This document shows positions 7,163-15,141 of a DNA stretch of 64,000 nucleotides, piece after piece (the first letter of the stretch is position 1; the number at the start of each line of letters is the position of its first letter). The notes under the pieces were generated by a model. The model saw only the letters and a program-made list of their open reading frames with translations. It did no database searches and had not been told where the DNA came from. The DNA is from JBEVOS01 sp964563395 (GTDB taxonomy: Bacteria; Pseudomonadota; Alphaproteobacteria; Caulobacterales; Aquidulcibacteraceae). Position numbers and translations under genes: made by a program. The DNA lies in NCBI GenBank assembly GCA_964563395.1, contig CAZLWK010000014.1:1-64000 (forward strand), given 5' to 3'.

Positions 7163-9514
7163 TTGACGCACATGGAAGCTTCGTCTGTGCTCAGCGGCAA
7201 GGCGTCCGCGACCGCCACTCTTCTTTGTTTGTCCCATCTTCGCTGGAATTTTGTGCTGCAAAGGCCGCAGCATCTCATGCGCCGCTTCGCGCAGCACATG
7301 CGCGTCCTGTTTTGGGAAGAGCCTGAATTTTCCGATACGCCCGCGCCCACGGTGCGCCTCGCCATGTGCGCCAATAGCGGTGTTGTCGCGGCCACGCCGG
7401 TCCTGCCGCACGGCTTAGACGAGGATCAACAAAACGCCGCCTTGCGCACGCTGCTCGATCAGCAGATCGCGGCGCACAACGTTACGGTGAAATGGTATTA
7501 TACGCCGATGATGTTGCCCTATTCGCGGCACATCAAGGCTGAATGCACAGCTTACGATTGCATGGACGAATTGGCGAATTTCAGGTTCGCCCCGCCGCGC
7601 CTTCACGCGCTCGAACAGGAGCTTCTGAAGGAAGCCGATATCGTGTTCACCGGCGGCTATTCGCTCTACGAAGCCAAAAAGCACCGCCACCACAATATCC
7701 ACGCCTTTCCGTCCAGCATCGATCAGACGCATTTCGCGAAAACCCCCGCGCAAGAGCCGGAGGATCAGGCCGGCATTCCCGGCCCTCGGCTTGGCTTCTT
7801 CGGCGTGCTGGACGAGCGGATCGATTTTTCGTTGCTGGCCGACACCGCGGCGCTGCGCAGGGATTGGTCTTTCGTCCTCGTCGGTCCGCTCGCCAAGATC
7901 AGCGAGGCGGACGTGCCGAAGGCGGAGAATATCCACTATCTGGGGCAGAAGCCCTATGCAGTGCTGCCGGACTATCTCGCCGGATGGGACGTGGCGCTGA
8001 TGCCGTTCGCGATCAATGACGCGACGCGCTTCATCAGCCCGACCAAGACGCCGGAATATCTGGCCGGCGGCAAGCCCATTGTGACGACGCCGATCCGCGA
8101 CGTCGTGCGCGCCTATGGTCATTTGCAGGCGGTGCGCGTGGCCAAGACGCCCGATACGTTCGCGCGCGAATGCGCGATCGCGCTGGCGCTGTCGCGCCGA
8201 TCGAATTGGAAATCAGCCGTGGCCGCCACCTTGGCGCGGGGCTCTTGGGATCGCACGGCCGCGCGCATGCAGGCGCTGATCGCGCAGACGATGGAAAGAA
8301 AGCGCACAAGCGCGCCCATGAAGGCGCGGCGCGCCGAGCGGTTCGATGCGTGTGTGGTCGGCGCGGGATTTGCGGGGAGCGTTCTCGCCGAGCGTCTCGC
8401 CAGCAAGCTGGGCAAGCGCGTTCTGGTGATCGACAAGCGCAACCACATTGGCGGAAACGCCTACGATGAGCGCGATGAGGCGGGCATTCTGATGCACCGC
8501 TACGGGCCGCACATCTTCCACACCAACAGCGACGACGTGTTCGCCTATCTCAGCCAGTTCACGGCATGGCGGGCTTACGAGCATCGCGTTCTGGCGAAAA
8601 TCGGCCCGCTGCTCGCGCCCATGCCGATCAATCGCACGACGCTGAACATGCTCTACGGCCTCGATCTCGCGGACGAAGCGGCGGCCGGTGCGTTCCTCGC
8701 CCAGCGCGCCGAGCCGGTTTCCGAGATCAAGACCTCCGCTGATGTGGTTTTGGCGGCCGTTGGGCGCGATCTCTACGAGAAATTCTTCAAGGGCTATACG
8801 CGCAAGCAATGGGGCCTTGATCCGAGTGCGCTCGATAAATCCGTCACCGCGCGCGTGCCCACGCGCCTGAACACGGACGACCGCTATTTCACCGATCGCC
8901 ATCAAGCGATGCCGAAGCATGGCTACACGGCGATGTTCAAATCCATGCTGGATCATCCCAATATCCAGGTGGAGCTCGGCGTGGATTATGAAGCGCTGCC
9001 TGCAAGCGTGCGCTATGATCGCCTCATCTATACCGGCCCCATCGATTCCTATTTCAAACACGCGCATGGCAAGCTGCCCTATCGCAGCCTGCGCTTTGAT
9101 CATCGGACGCTTGAAACCGCCCAATTTCAGCCAGTCGGCACGGTCAATTATCCCGACGAGGCCACGCCCTATACGCGCGTGACGGAATACAAACATCTGA
9201 CCGGACAACAGAGCGCGCGCACGACGATCACCTATGAATATCCCTGCGCGGAGGGAGACCCCTTCTACCCGATCCCGATGCCGGAAAATCACGCCCTTTA
9301 TCAGCGCTACGAGGCGCTCGCGCGCGCGACGCCGAACGTGCTCTTCGTCGGTCGGCTCGCCAATTATCGCTATTACAATATGGACCAGGTTGTGGGCCAG
9401 GCGCTCGCCGTGTTTCGCCGGCTCGCCGCCGACATCGAGCCGGCGCGGACGAGCGCGCCCGTCTCGTCGCGAAACCCCGCCGCGCTTACGGCGGAGGCGC
9501 CGCGCGCCACATGA
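7163..9514 (+). CDS. glf: Glycosyltransferase fused to UDP-galactopyranose mutase
   Basis: This 783-residue fusion has an N-terminal GT-B type glycosyltransferase (about residues 20-380, with SHLRWNFVLQRPQHLM and TKTPEYLAGGKPIVTTP). A UDP-galactopyranose mutase follows (about 393-760): FAD-binding VVGAGFAGS at 398-406, then IGGNAYDERDEAG, RYGPHIFHTN, and near the end VGRLANYRYYNMDQVVGQAL. Glf is a flavoenzyme that converts UDP-Galp to UDP-Galf; the attached transferase could use the product. The start is TTG: GGAAG lies 6 nt before it, whereas the in-frame ATG three codons later is badly spaced. The gene is divergent from the GH1-RmlD fusion, with about 100 nt between them. Confidence 0.88.
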   Translation: MTHMEASSVLSGKASATATLLCLSHLRWNFVLQRPQHLMRRFAQHMRVLFWEEPEFSDTPAPTVRLAMCANSGVVAATPVLPHGLDEDQQNAALRTLLDQQIAAHNVTVKWYYTPMMLPYSRHIKAECTAYDCMDELANFRFAPPRLHALEQELLKEADIVFTGGYSLYEAKKHRHHNIHAFPSSIDQTHFAKTPAQEPEDQAGIPGPRLGFFGVLDERIDFSLLADTAALRRDWSFVLVGPLAKISEADVPKAENIHYLGQKPYAVLPDYLAGWDVALMPFAINDATRFISPTKTPEYLAGGKPIVTTPIRDVVRAYGHLQAVRVAKTPDTFARECAIALALSRRSNWKSAVAATLARGSWDRTAARMQALIAQTMERKRTSAPMKARRAERFDACVVGAGFAGSVLAERLASKLGKRVLVIDKRNHIGGNAYDERDEAGILMHRYGPHIFHTNSDDVFAYLSQFTAWRAYEHRVLAKIGPLLAPMPINRTTLNMLYGLDLADEAAAGAFLAQRAEPVSEIKTSADVVLAAVGRDLYEKFFKGYTRKQWGLDPSALDKSVTARVPTRLNTDDRYFTDRHQAMPKHGYTAMFKSMLDHPNIQVELGVDYEALPASVRYDRLIYTGPIDSYFKHAHGKLPYRSLRFDHRTLETAQFQPVGTVNYPDEATPYTRVTEYKHLTGQQSARTTITYEYPCAEGDPFYPIPMPENHALYQRYEALARATPNVLFVGRLANYRYYNMDQVVGQALAVFRRLAADIEPARTSAPVSSRNPAALTAEAPRAT

Positions 9515-9524
9515 AATCGCGCCT

Positions 9525-9884
9525 TCAGGCGAGCAATTTTTCAAGCACGACGGCCAATTGCTCGGCGGTATAAGGCTTTCCAAGAATCGGCGCGGCGGCG
9601 TCCGCGTCCGCGCCGATTTCGCCATAGCCGGTTGCGTAGGCGAAAGGCACGCTGCGTGCGCGCAACGCTTCGGCGATGGGCGTGCAGCGCGCGCCATTGA
9701 GATCGACGTCGACGATCGCCGCATCGAACGCCCAAGTCTGCGTAAGCTTAAGCGCCTCTGGCACATTGCCGGCGATGCGAATTTCGGCCGCGCCGAAATC
9801 GGCCAGCATATCTTCCACCATCATCGCAACAAGCGCTTCATCCTCCACGACAAGGACGCGCTTTCCCAGGACCGCTGCGCTCAT
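9525..9884 (-). CDS. Single-domain response regulator (receiver only)
   Basis: The 119-residue protein is a CheY-like receiver without an output domain. It shows the acidic pair in VLVVEDEALVA, the phospho-acceptor aspartate in AAIVDVDLNG, the conserved Thr in FAYATGYG and the Lys in ILGKPYT. This variant (VDVDLNG, GKPY) is common in alphaproteobacterial receivers partnered with HWE or HisKA_2 kinases. It lies about 45 nt after the hybrid kinase gene on the same strand, so it may be cotranscribed with it and could act as its phosphorylation target. The RBS AGGGGGA precedes the ATG. Confidence 0.85.
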   Translation of the reverse strand: MSAAVLGKRVLVVEDEALVAMMVEDMLADFGAAEIRIAGNVPEALKLTQTWAFDAAIVDVDLNGARCTPIAEALRARSVPFAYATGYGEIGADADAAAPILGKPYTAEQLAVVLEKLLA

Positions 9885-9929
9885 GCACGTCCCCCTAGCA
9901 TCCAGCGCTCCGCTGCGCCACGTGATTGA

Positions 9930-11513
9930 TCAGCCCAACAAACGACGCACGCTTCGCGCGAGTTCCTCCATGGTATAGGGTTTTTTTAACAGCAATTCGG
10001 GGTCGATGGCGTTCGCTTCACCGAGATAGCCGGATGTGAACAAGACGCGCAGGTCAGGGCGGCGCTTTCGCGCCTCCTGCGCAAGCTCAGGACCGCTGAC
10101 GCCCGGCATCACCACGTCGGTGAAGAGCAAATCCACACGCGGCGTCCCATCCAGTACGGCGAGCGCGGCCTGCGCCGCATCCGTCTCAAGCACGGTGTAC
10201 CCCAGATCACGCAGCGCCGCCGAAGACATGCGCCGAACGCCGGGATCGTCCTCGACCACGAGCACCACGCGATCGCCGGCGCGCGCCTCGCTCGGCTTTT
10301 CCTCTTCCGCCTCGGGCGTCGCGTCCGGCGGCGGGCGACGCGGCAACAGGATCGCGACTTGCGTTCCCTTGCCAAGGCTCGACTTGATCTCGACGGATCC
10401 GCCCGCGTTTTGCGCGAAGCGATAGACTTGGGCGAGACCCAGCCCCGCGCCCCCGCCCATCGGTTTGGTCGAAAAGAACGGATCGAACGCCCGATCGATC
10501 GTCTCTTGCGCCATGCCCATGCCCTCATCCTGCACGAGGATCCGCACCGCCTGCGCCTCGTTTTCGACGGCGATGACCAATCGTCCGCCCTCGGGCATCG
10601 CATCCCGCCCGTTCAAGCACAGATTGAGAATGGCGCTTTCGAGCTGCGCAATGTCCGCATGCACGAAGCTTTCCTCCGCCTCGAACCGCGTTTCGAGGCG
10701 CACCCGCTCCCCCAGGGTTCTCGGCAGCCATTCAAGCATCGCGTTCACGATTTGGCGGGGCGCCGCGATTTCGGACTTTATGGGCGTCTTGCGGGAAAAG
10801 GCGAGCAATTGCGCGGTGAGATCGGCGGCGCGGCGCGCGCCCGCCATGGCGTGATCGATCTGCCGCGACGCCTTGTCGGGATCGGCCGGAAGCGCGCGCT
10901 TGGCCATGCCGAGCGAACCGATGATGACGGCGAGCATATTGTTGAAATCGTGCGCCACGCCGCCAGTCAGCCGGCCCAGCGCCTCCATTTTCTGAAACTG
11001 GCGAAGCTGCGCTTCCGCCGCGGCGCGCTGCTCGATCTCCTCGCGCAGCCTGCGATTGACGGCTTCCAATTCATAGGTCCGCGCGGCCACTCGCCGCTCA
11101 AGCTCCTCGTTCAGCGCGCGCCGCGCCTCCATCATGGATTCGTACTCGCTGAAACCACGATGCGCGCTGGCGGTGAGCAGCAAAATCACGGCGACAGCGA
11201 ACGTGTAGAAGCCCACGCCGAACAGCGCCGATGGGCCTTGCGCAGGCTCCATCCAGAACAGCCAGCCGAGGACGCCGCCCATCGCGGCCGCCGCCGCCCC
11301 GGCGCGCCAGCCGCAGAAAAAGCCCGTCGCGATGAAGGCGGGGAAAAATGTCACGAACGGCACGCCCTTGAACGCATCGCCAAGGGCCAGCCGCGCCAAC
11401 GCCGCGAGGCCCACGGCGCTGACCGCGAAGGCGGCGCCGGCGAGCGCGCTGGTGCGCAACGGCGCGCTGGCCAAATAGATGTCGCGCGCTTGTCCGAGCA
11501 GGGTGTTCGGCAT
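9930..11513 (-). CDS. Hybrid sensor histidine kinase/response regulator
   Basis: This 527-residue protein starts with about four hydrophobic helices (residues 20-115), then a coiled coil (ARRALNEELERRVAARTYEL) leading to a HisKA domain with His188 in GGVAHDFNNMLAVI. An HATPase_c domain (NLCLNGRDAMPEGG, GAGLGLAQVY) follows, and a C-terminal receiver with the acceptor Asp in LLFTDVVMPG and Lys in LLLKKPYT. The AHDFNN kinase type joined to a receiver is common in Alphaproteobacteria. The ORF is open further upstream, but MPNTLLGQA fits the start of the membrane domain and leaves room for the divergent stress promoter. The signal is unknown. Confidence 0.87.
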   Translation of the reverse strand: MPNTLLGQARDIYLASAPLRTSALAGAAFAVSAVGLAALARLALGDAFKGVPFVTFFPAFIATGFFCGWRAGAAAAAMGGVLGWLFWMEPAQGPSALFGVGFYTFAVAVILLLTASAHRGFSEYESMMEARRALNEELERRVAARTYELEAVNRRLREEIEQRAAAEAQLRQFQKMEALGRLTGGVAHDFNNMLAVIIGSLGMAKRALPADPDKASRQIDHAMAGARRAADLTAQLLAFSRKTPIKSEIAAPRQIVNAMLEWLPRTLGERVRLETRFEAEESFVHADIAQLESAILNLCLNGRDAMPEGGRLVIAVENEAQAVRILVQDEGMGMAQETIDRAFDPFFSTKPMGGGAGLGLAQVYRFAQNAGGSVEIKSSLGKGTQVAILLPRRPPPDATPEAEEEKPSEARAGDRVVLVVEDDPGVRRMSSAALRDLGYTVLETDAAQAALAVLDGTPRVDLLFTDVVMPGVSGPELAQEARKRRPDLRVLFTSGYLGEANAIDPELLLKKPYTMEELARSVRRLLG

Positions 11514-11595
11514 GGGTCTCAAACGCGCACATGAGGCGCACAAGCACGCAACGTCAAGCAGCCGCTCTGGGCCTGCGCCGCCAAGCCAAATTGGG

Positions 11596-11620
11596 GGAAC
11601 AGCCACCACATAGGGGCGTT
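11596..11620 (+). promoter_or_regulatory. EcfG (general stress sigma) promoter, perfect match
   Basis: GGAAC, a 16-nt spacer and CGTT match the alphaproteobacterial EcfG/SigT promoter exactly. It lies 35 nt upstream of the 28-codon ORF and should also transcribe the following SDR gene. Confidence 0.8.
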
Positions 11621-11654
11621 GCCGCAGCGTGCTGATAGAATGAAGGAGCGCGCG

Positions 11655-11741
11655 ATGACATCCGTATTCGACCTGTTCGGACTGCTTGCGATCGTCGCCA
11701 TGGTGCTGGGACCTCTCGCGGCGGGGGCGCAGTATCTCTAG
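11655..11741 (+). CDS. Small hydrophobic peptide, 28 aa
   Basis: This 28-codon ORF has a strong Shine-Dalgarno (AAGGAG, 6 nt before the ATG) and lies 35 nt downstream of a perfect EcfG promoter. The peptide starts MTSVFDLFGLLAIVAMVLG and is almost entirely hydrophobic, so it would form one transmembrane helix. It precedes the stress-type SDR by 64 nt and is probably cotranscribed with it. It is too short for standard gene callers. It could instead be an upstream leader ORF; the combination of promoter, SD and membrane-like composition makes a real small protein more likely. Confidence 0.55.
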   Translation: MTSVFDLFGLLAIVAMVLGPLAAGAQYL

Positions 11742-11805
11742 CGACGCTGTCGCGAAGGGCGGGCGCGTTTCCGCCTTTCGCGGCGCAAGAAGGCGAGCAG
11801 ACGCC

Positions 11806-12777
11806 ATGACCTCCACGAACGACGCGGACTCCGCCGCCGCGGAACATCGCAAACTACAGCGCGCGCGCGACCGCGCCGATCAGGCCCGAAAGCCCGACGC
11901 GGAAAAGCCCATGCAGGCCGGCGCGCGCCGCTATCCCGAGCCGCCGCTGCCCGAACAGCATCAGCCCAAGCCAGGCGATGAAAGCGCGCTCGATCCCGAA
12001 CCCATGTACGATGCGCCTTTCTATAAGGGCTCTGAAAAACTCAAGGACAAGGTGGCCGTGATCACCGGCGGCGATTCCGGCATCGGCCGCGCCGTCGCGG
12101 TGCTCTTCGCCCGCGAAGGCGCCGACATCGCAATCTTTTACCTCAATGAGCACGAGGACGCCGAAACGACACGAGCCGCCGTGGCGGACGAAGGGCGCGC
12201 CTGCCTCCTGATCAGCGGAGACGTGACCGACGCGGACTTTTGCAGACGGGCGATGGATCAAGTCGTAGAGGAATTCGGCGGTCTCGACATTCTGGTCAAC
12301 AACGCCGCCTTCCAATTGCACGCCGCAGCCATTGAAGACATTTCCGAGGAACAGTTCGAAGCGACGTTCCGCACCAACATCTTCGGCTATTTTCACATGG
12401 CCAAGGCGGCGTTGGCGCATATGCGCGAAGGCGGCGCCGTCATCAACACAGGCTCGGTGACGGCGCTCAAGGGCAGCGACGCGCTTTTGGATTATTCCGC
12501 CACCAAGGGCGCGATCCACGCCTTCACCAAATCGCTGGCCAGCCAATTGATCGCGCGCAACATCCGCGTGAACGCCGTGGCGCCGGGGCCCGTATGGACG
12601 CCGCTGAACCCCGCCGACCAGCAGGCGAAGAAGATCGCCGATTTCGGCGCGCACACCAAAATGAAGCGGCCCGCCCAGCCGGAGGAGATCGCGCCGGCGT
12701 TCGTGTTTTTGGCCTCGCCTCATTGCTCCAGCTACATCACCGGCGAGGTGCTGCCGGTCACCGGGGGGTCGAGCTAG
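11806..12777 (+). CDS. SDR family oxidoreductase (YghA/YdaD stress type)
   Basis: This 323-residue short-chain dehydrogenase has the extended N-terminus typical of the YghA/YdaD/GSP39 group (PEPPLPEQHQPKPGDESAL, then PMYDAPFYKGSEKLKDKVAV). The NAD(P) motif is TGGDSGIGRA, followed by NNAA, the catalytic Ser in NTGSVTAL and the Tyr-xxx-Lys pair in YSATKGA. The C-terminus SSYITGEVLPVTGG is typical. Members in Bacillus and Proteobacteria are general-stress proteins with poorly defined substrates. Here an EcfG promoter lies upstream, which agrees. The start is the ATG with AAGGCGAG upstream; a longer frame would overlap the small peptide. Confidence 0.88.
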   Translation: MTSTNDADSAAAEHRKLQRARDRADQARKPDAEKPMQAGARRYPEPPLPEQHQPKPGDESALDPEPMYDAPFYKGSEKLKDKVAVITGGDSGIGRAVAVLFAREGADIAIFYLNEHEDAETTRAAVADEGRACLLISGDVTDADFCRRAMDQVVEEFGGLDILVNNAAFQLHAAAIEDISEEQFEATFRTNIFGYFHMAKAALAHMREGGAVINTGSVTALKGSDALLDYSATKGAIHAFTKSLASQLIARNIRVNAVAPGPVWTPLNPADQQAKKIADFGAHTKMKRPAQPEEIAPAFVFLASPHCSSYITGEVLPVTGGSS

Positions 12778-12852
12778 AGGCGAATTTCAAGCTCCAGTGG
12801 AACCTGCGCCTGCGTCGCGCATTGAGCGTTTCGAGTGAAGAGGAAGATCGGC

Positions 12853-13608
12853 ATGGCGCGGTCGCAGCCCCTGCCCGACCCCAGCGCGCCGCTTGAGCGA
12901 GCGCTTTCGCTGATCGCCGATCTTGCCGCGGAGGACCGCGCCGCGCTGCGCGCGCTGCCATATCGGCTCGCCAAGGTCGACAAGGACGAGGACATTGCGC
13001 GCCAGGGCGAGCAGCCGCGTCATAGCTGCTTGGTGCTGCGTGGTTTTTTATGCCGCTACAAATCCGTCGAGGTCGGACAGCGGCAGATTCTATCATTCCA
13101 TCTTCCCGGCGACATGCCGGACCTGCAAAGCCTCATGCTGCCGAAAATGGATCACGCCCTGATGGCGCTCGCGCCCTCCGAGATCGCGTTCGTGCCGCAT
13201 GATGCGCTGACGGACGCCATCCATCGTCATCCGCGTCTGTGCGACGCTCTTTGGAAAGCCACACTGATCGAAGCCTCGATCTTTCGCGAATGGATCGCCG
13301 GCATGGGGCGCCGCTCGGCCCTGCAGCGGCTCGCCCACCTGCTTTGCGAAATCCATTTCCGCGCCGGCCTGTTCAACGAACCGGGCGAGCCCACACCGGC
13401 GCTGACGCAAGCGGAATTGGGCGATGCGCTTGGCGTGACGGCGGTGCATGTGAACAGGCTATTACACGTGCTGCGGGAGAGTGGCCTCGTCGCCATGCGC
13501 GGGCGAAAACTGATCCTCCTGGATTGGGCGCGACTGTGCGCCCTCGCCGCGTTCGATCCCGCCTACATGCATTTGCGGCGCGTGCCGGAACCCATCCGCA
13601 TTCCATAG
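12853..13608 (+). CDS. Crp/Fnr family transcriptional regulator
   Basis: This 251-residue regulator has an N-terminal cyclic-nucleotide-binding-like beta-barrel (about residues 20-130, including EDIARQGEQPRHSCLVLRGF and LPGDMPDLQSL). A long dimer helix and a C-terminal winged HTH (LTQAELGDALGVTAVHVNRL, about residues 180-215) follow. It lacks the N-terminal cysteine cluster of FNR, so direct oxygen sensing through Fe-S is unlikely, and it is not the FixK found later in the window. Alphaproteobacteria carry many such paralogues; the ligand and targets are unknown. The ATG with GAGGAAG about 7 nt upstream was preferred over an in-frame GTG 18 nt earlier. Confidence 0.85.
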   Translation: MARSQPLPDPSAPLERALSLIADLAAEDRAALRALPYRLAKVDKDEDIARQGEQPRHSCLVLRGFLCRYKSVEVGQRQILSFHLPGDMPDLQSLMLPKMDHALMALAPSEIAFVPHDALTDAIHRHPRLCDALWKATLIEASIFREWIAGMGRRSALQRLAHLLCEIHFRAGLFNEPGEPTPALTQAELGDALGVTAVHVNRLLHVLRESGLVAMRGRKLILLDWARLCALAAFDPAYMHLRRVPEPIRIP

Positions 13609-13638
13609 CCGGCGCGCCGAATAAGGCCGTGTTCGCGC

Positions 13639-13664
13639 GGAACAGAGGCTTGCTTTTCCGGGTT
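13639..13664 (+). promoter_or_regulatory. EcfG-like promoter (imperfect) before the hemerythrin gene
   Basis: GGAAC is followed by 17 nt and GGTT, one nucleotide longer than the optimum and with G in place of C in the -10. It lies about 40 nt before the hemerythrin ATG. It is weaker than the three perfect matches nearby and is offered as a candidate only. Confidence 0.4.
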
Positions 13665-13705
13665 CACTCCGAAGCTAGGCGGCGGCGGGCAGGCGGAGAC
13701 ACATT

Positions 13706-15058
13706 ATGGCCGAAGACAACGAACAATCGGGCGCCGGTCAGGGAAAGTCCAAATCCGAGCAAACCGACGCGACGACGAAATCCAATGGCGGCGCAAAGCA
13801 GATGGAGACGGGCGGCCAGGACGCTGTGACGCTGCTGAAGAGCGATCACCGCACCGTTGAGGCGCTGTTCGAACAGTTCGAGAAGAGCACGCGCCGCGCC
13901 GAGAAGGCGAAGCTGGCGCAGCAAATCTGCCAGGAGCTGATCATCCACGCGCAGATCGAGGAAGAGATCTTCTATCCAGCTTGCCGCGAACACATGGACG
14001 ATTCCATGCTCGATGAAGCGCAGGTTGAGCACGACGGCGCAAAGACGCTGATCAACGAGCTCTTGTTGGGCAGCCCGGAAGATCCCTTTTACGACGCGAA
14101 GGTGAAGGTGCTGTCCGAACAGATCAAGCACCACGTCCAGGAAGAAGAAAAACGCGCGGACGGCATCTTCGTCAAGGCGAAGGCGGGCGGGCTCGATATG
14201 GACGCGCTCGGCCAGAAGCTCATGGAGCGAAAAGCCGAACTCATGGAGAGGGCCAAGACGCAGGGCCTCGAAAGACCGCGTCCGCGCGCCTTCAAGGCGC
14301 TCAATCGCATCAACACGGAGGAACAAATGGCTCAATCTTCATATCGCGACCGCGACGAGCGCGGCCGCTTCATGAGCGACGACGATTATGACGATCGTCG
14401 CTCCTCGCGTTCGCGCAGCCGTTACGAGGATGACGACGACGATCGGCGCTCGTCCAGCCGCGGCCAGGACCGCGAGCGCGACGAATATGGTCGGTTCATG
14501 AGCGATGACGATCGGCGCGGCGGACGGGGCGGCGGCGGCGGACGCTCGCGCTATGACGATGACGACCGGCGCGGCGGCGGACGCTCGCAATCCATGCGCG
14601 GCGGCTCCCGCTCCGACGATGACGATCGGCGCGGGCGCGGCGGCTGGTTCGGCGATCCGGAGGGCCATTCCGAAGCCTCGCGGCGCGGCTGGCGCAATTC
14701 CGATCATGAAGGCAGCGGCTGGTATGGCGATTCTGAAGGACATTCCGAAGCCTCGCGGCGCGGCTGGCGCAATTCCGACCATGAAGGCAGCGGCTGGTAT
14801 GGCGATCCCGAAGGCCATTCGGAGGCCTCGCGTCGCGGATGGGAAAGCCGGTCGGGATCGTCCCGCTCCCGCATGCGCGACGACGATGATGATGATCGCC
14901 GCGGCGGGCGCGGCGGCGGCGGCCGTTCGCAGAGCATGCGCGGACGGCGCGACGACGACGACGACGATCGCGGCGGACGCGGCGGACAAGGCGGCTGGTT
15001 CGGCGATTCCCGAGGTCATTCGGAAGCCGCCCGGCGCGGCTGGGAAAATCGGCGCTAA
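13706..15058 (+). CDS. Hemerythrin-domain protein fused to an Asp/Arg/Gly-rich repeat tail
   Basis: Residues about 38-160 of this 450-residue protein form a hemerythrin-like four-helix bundle. Candidate iron ligands are His48 (KSDHRTVEAL), His81 and Glu85 (IIHAQIEEEIFYP), His109 (QVEHDGA) and the HHVQEEE segment at 142-148. Such domains bind a di-iron centre and are linked to oxygen or oxidant handling. From residue 208 the protein changes: two RDExGRFMSDDD blocks, Asp/Arg/Gly-rich low complexity and four GW(F/Y)GD...GHSEA...RRGW repeats. The second part begins with a Met that has its own Shine-Dalgarno, suggesting a fusion of two formerly separate genes. The RBS of the main start is weak; an imperfect EcfG promoter precedes it. 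Confidence 0.82.
   Translation: MAEDNEQSGAGQGKSKSEQTDATTKSNGGAKQMETGGQDAVTLLKSDHRTVEALFEQFEKSTRRAEKAKLAQQICQELIIHAQIEEEIFYPACREHMDDSMLDEAQVEHDGAKTLINELLLGSPEDPFYDAKVKVLSEQIKHHVQEEEKRADGIFVKAKAGGLDMDALGQKLMERKAELMERAKTQGLERPRPRAFKALNRINTEEQMAQSSYRDRDERGRFMSDDDYDDRRSSRSRSRYEDDDDDRRSSSRGQDRERDEYGRFMSDDDRRGGRGGGGGRSRYDDDDRRGGGRSQSMRGGSRSDDDDRRGRGGWFGDPEGHSEASRRGWRNSDHEGSGWYGDSEGHSEASRRGWRNSDHEGSGWYGDPEGHSEASRRGWESRSGSSRSRMRDDDDDDRRGGRGGGGRSQSMRGRRDDDDDDRGGRGGQGGWFGDSRGHSEAARRGWENRR
14317..14329 (+). promoter_or_regulatory. Internal Shine-Dalgarno and ATG inside the hemerythrin fusion
   Basis: GGAGGA lies 4 nt before an in-frame ATG at codon 208, exactly where the hemerythrin half ends and the repeat tail (MAQSSYRDRDERGRFM) begins. 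It may allow separate translation of a 243-residue tail protein. Confidence 0.5.
14642..15055 (+). repeat. Coding tandem repeat, about 75-nt unit
   Basis: Three units begin with GGCTGG(T)TxxGGCGAT at a 75-nt period, and a fourth, separate unit ends the gene. Each encodes GW(F/Y)GD(P/S)(E/R)GHSEA(S/A)RRGW; the first two also carry an RNSDHEGS linker. The units are nearly identical at DNA level, consistent with recent duplication. The pattern resembles the short Gly/Arg repeats of stress-induced KGG-type proteins, but the match is not exact. Confidence 0.8.
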
Positions 15059-15073
15059 GCGCTGAAAAGGAGA

Positions 15074-15103
15074 AAGCCGGGAGACAGCGATGTCTCCCGG
15101 CTT
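15074..15103 (+). terminator. Perfect hairpin after the hemerythrin gene
   Basis: A 13-bp perfect stem (AAGCCGGGAGACA and its complement) with a GCGA loop begins 16 nt after the stop codon. No U-run follows, so it may be a weak terminator or an mRNA-stabilising end. Confidence 0.65.
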
Positions 15104-15131
15104 CGCCATGTCCAACCCGCCCCCGACAGCC

Positions 15132-15141
15132 NNNNNNNNNN
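15132..15141. other. Assembly gap (10 N)
   Basis: Ten consecutive N mark a scaffold join. The true gap length is unknown and may hide the start and promoter of the next gene, so adjacency across this point is not proven. Confidence 0.99.

Noticed and set aside
8213..9766. 517-codon minus-strand frame opposite glf
   Set aside because: It is antisense to conserved UDP-galactopyranose mutase motifs and lacks its own family similarity.
12788..12820. GGAAC upstream of the Crp/Fnr gene as an EcfG promoter
   Set aside because: No CGTT occurs at 16-18 nt; the nearest is 23 nt away.
14339..15115. 258-codon Ala/Ile/Val-rich minus-strand frame opposite the repeat tail
   Set aside because: It is the mirror of the Asp/Arg/Gly repeats, and the hydrophobic look comes only from the complement of GAC/GAT codons.
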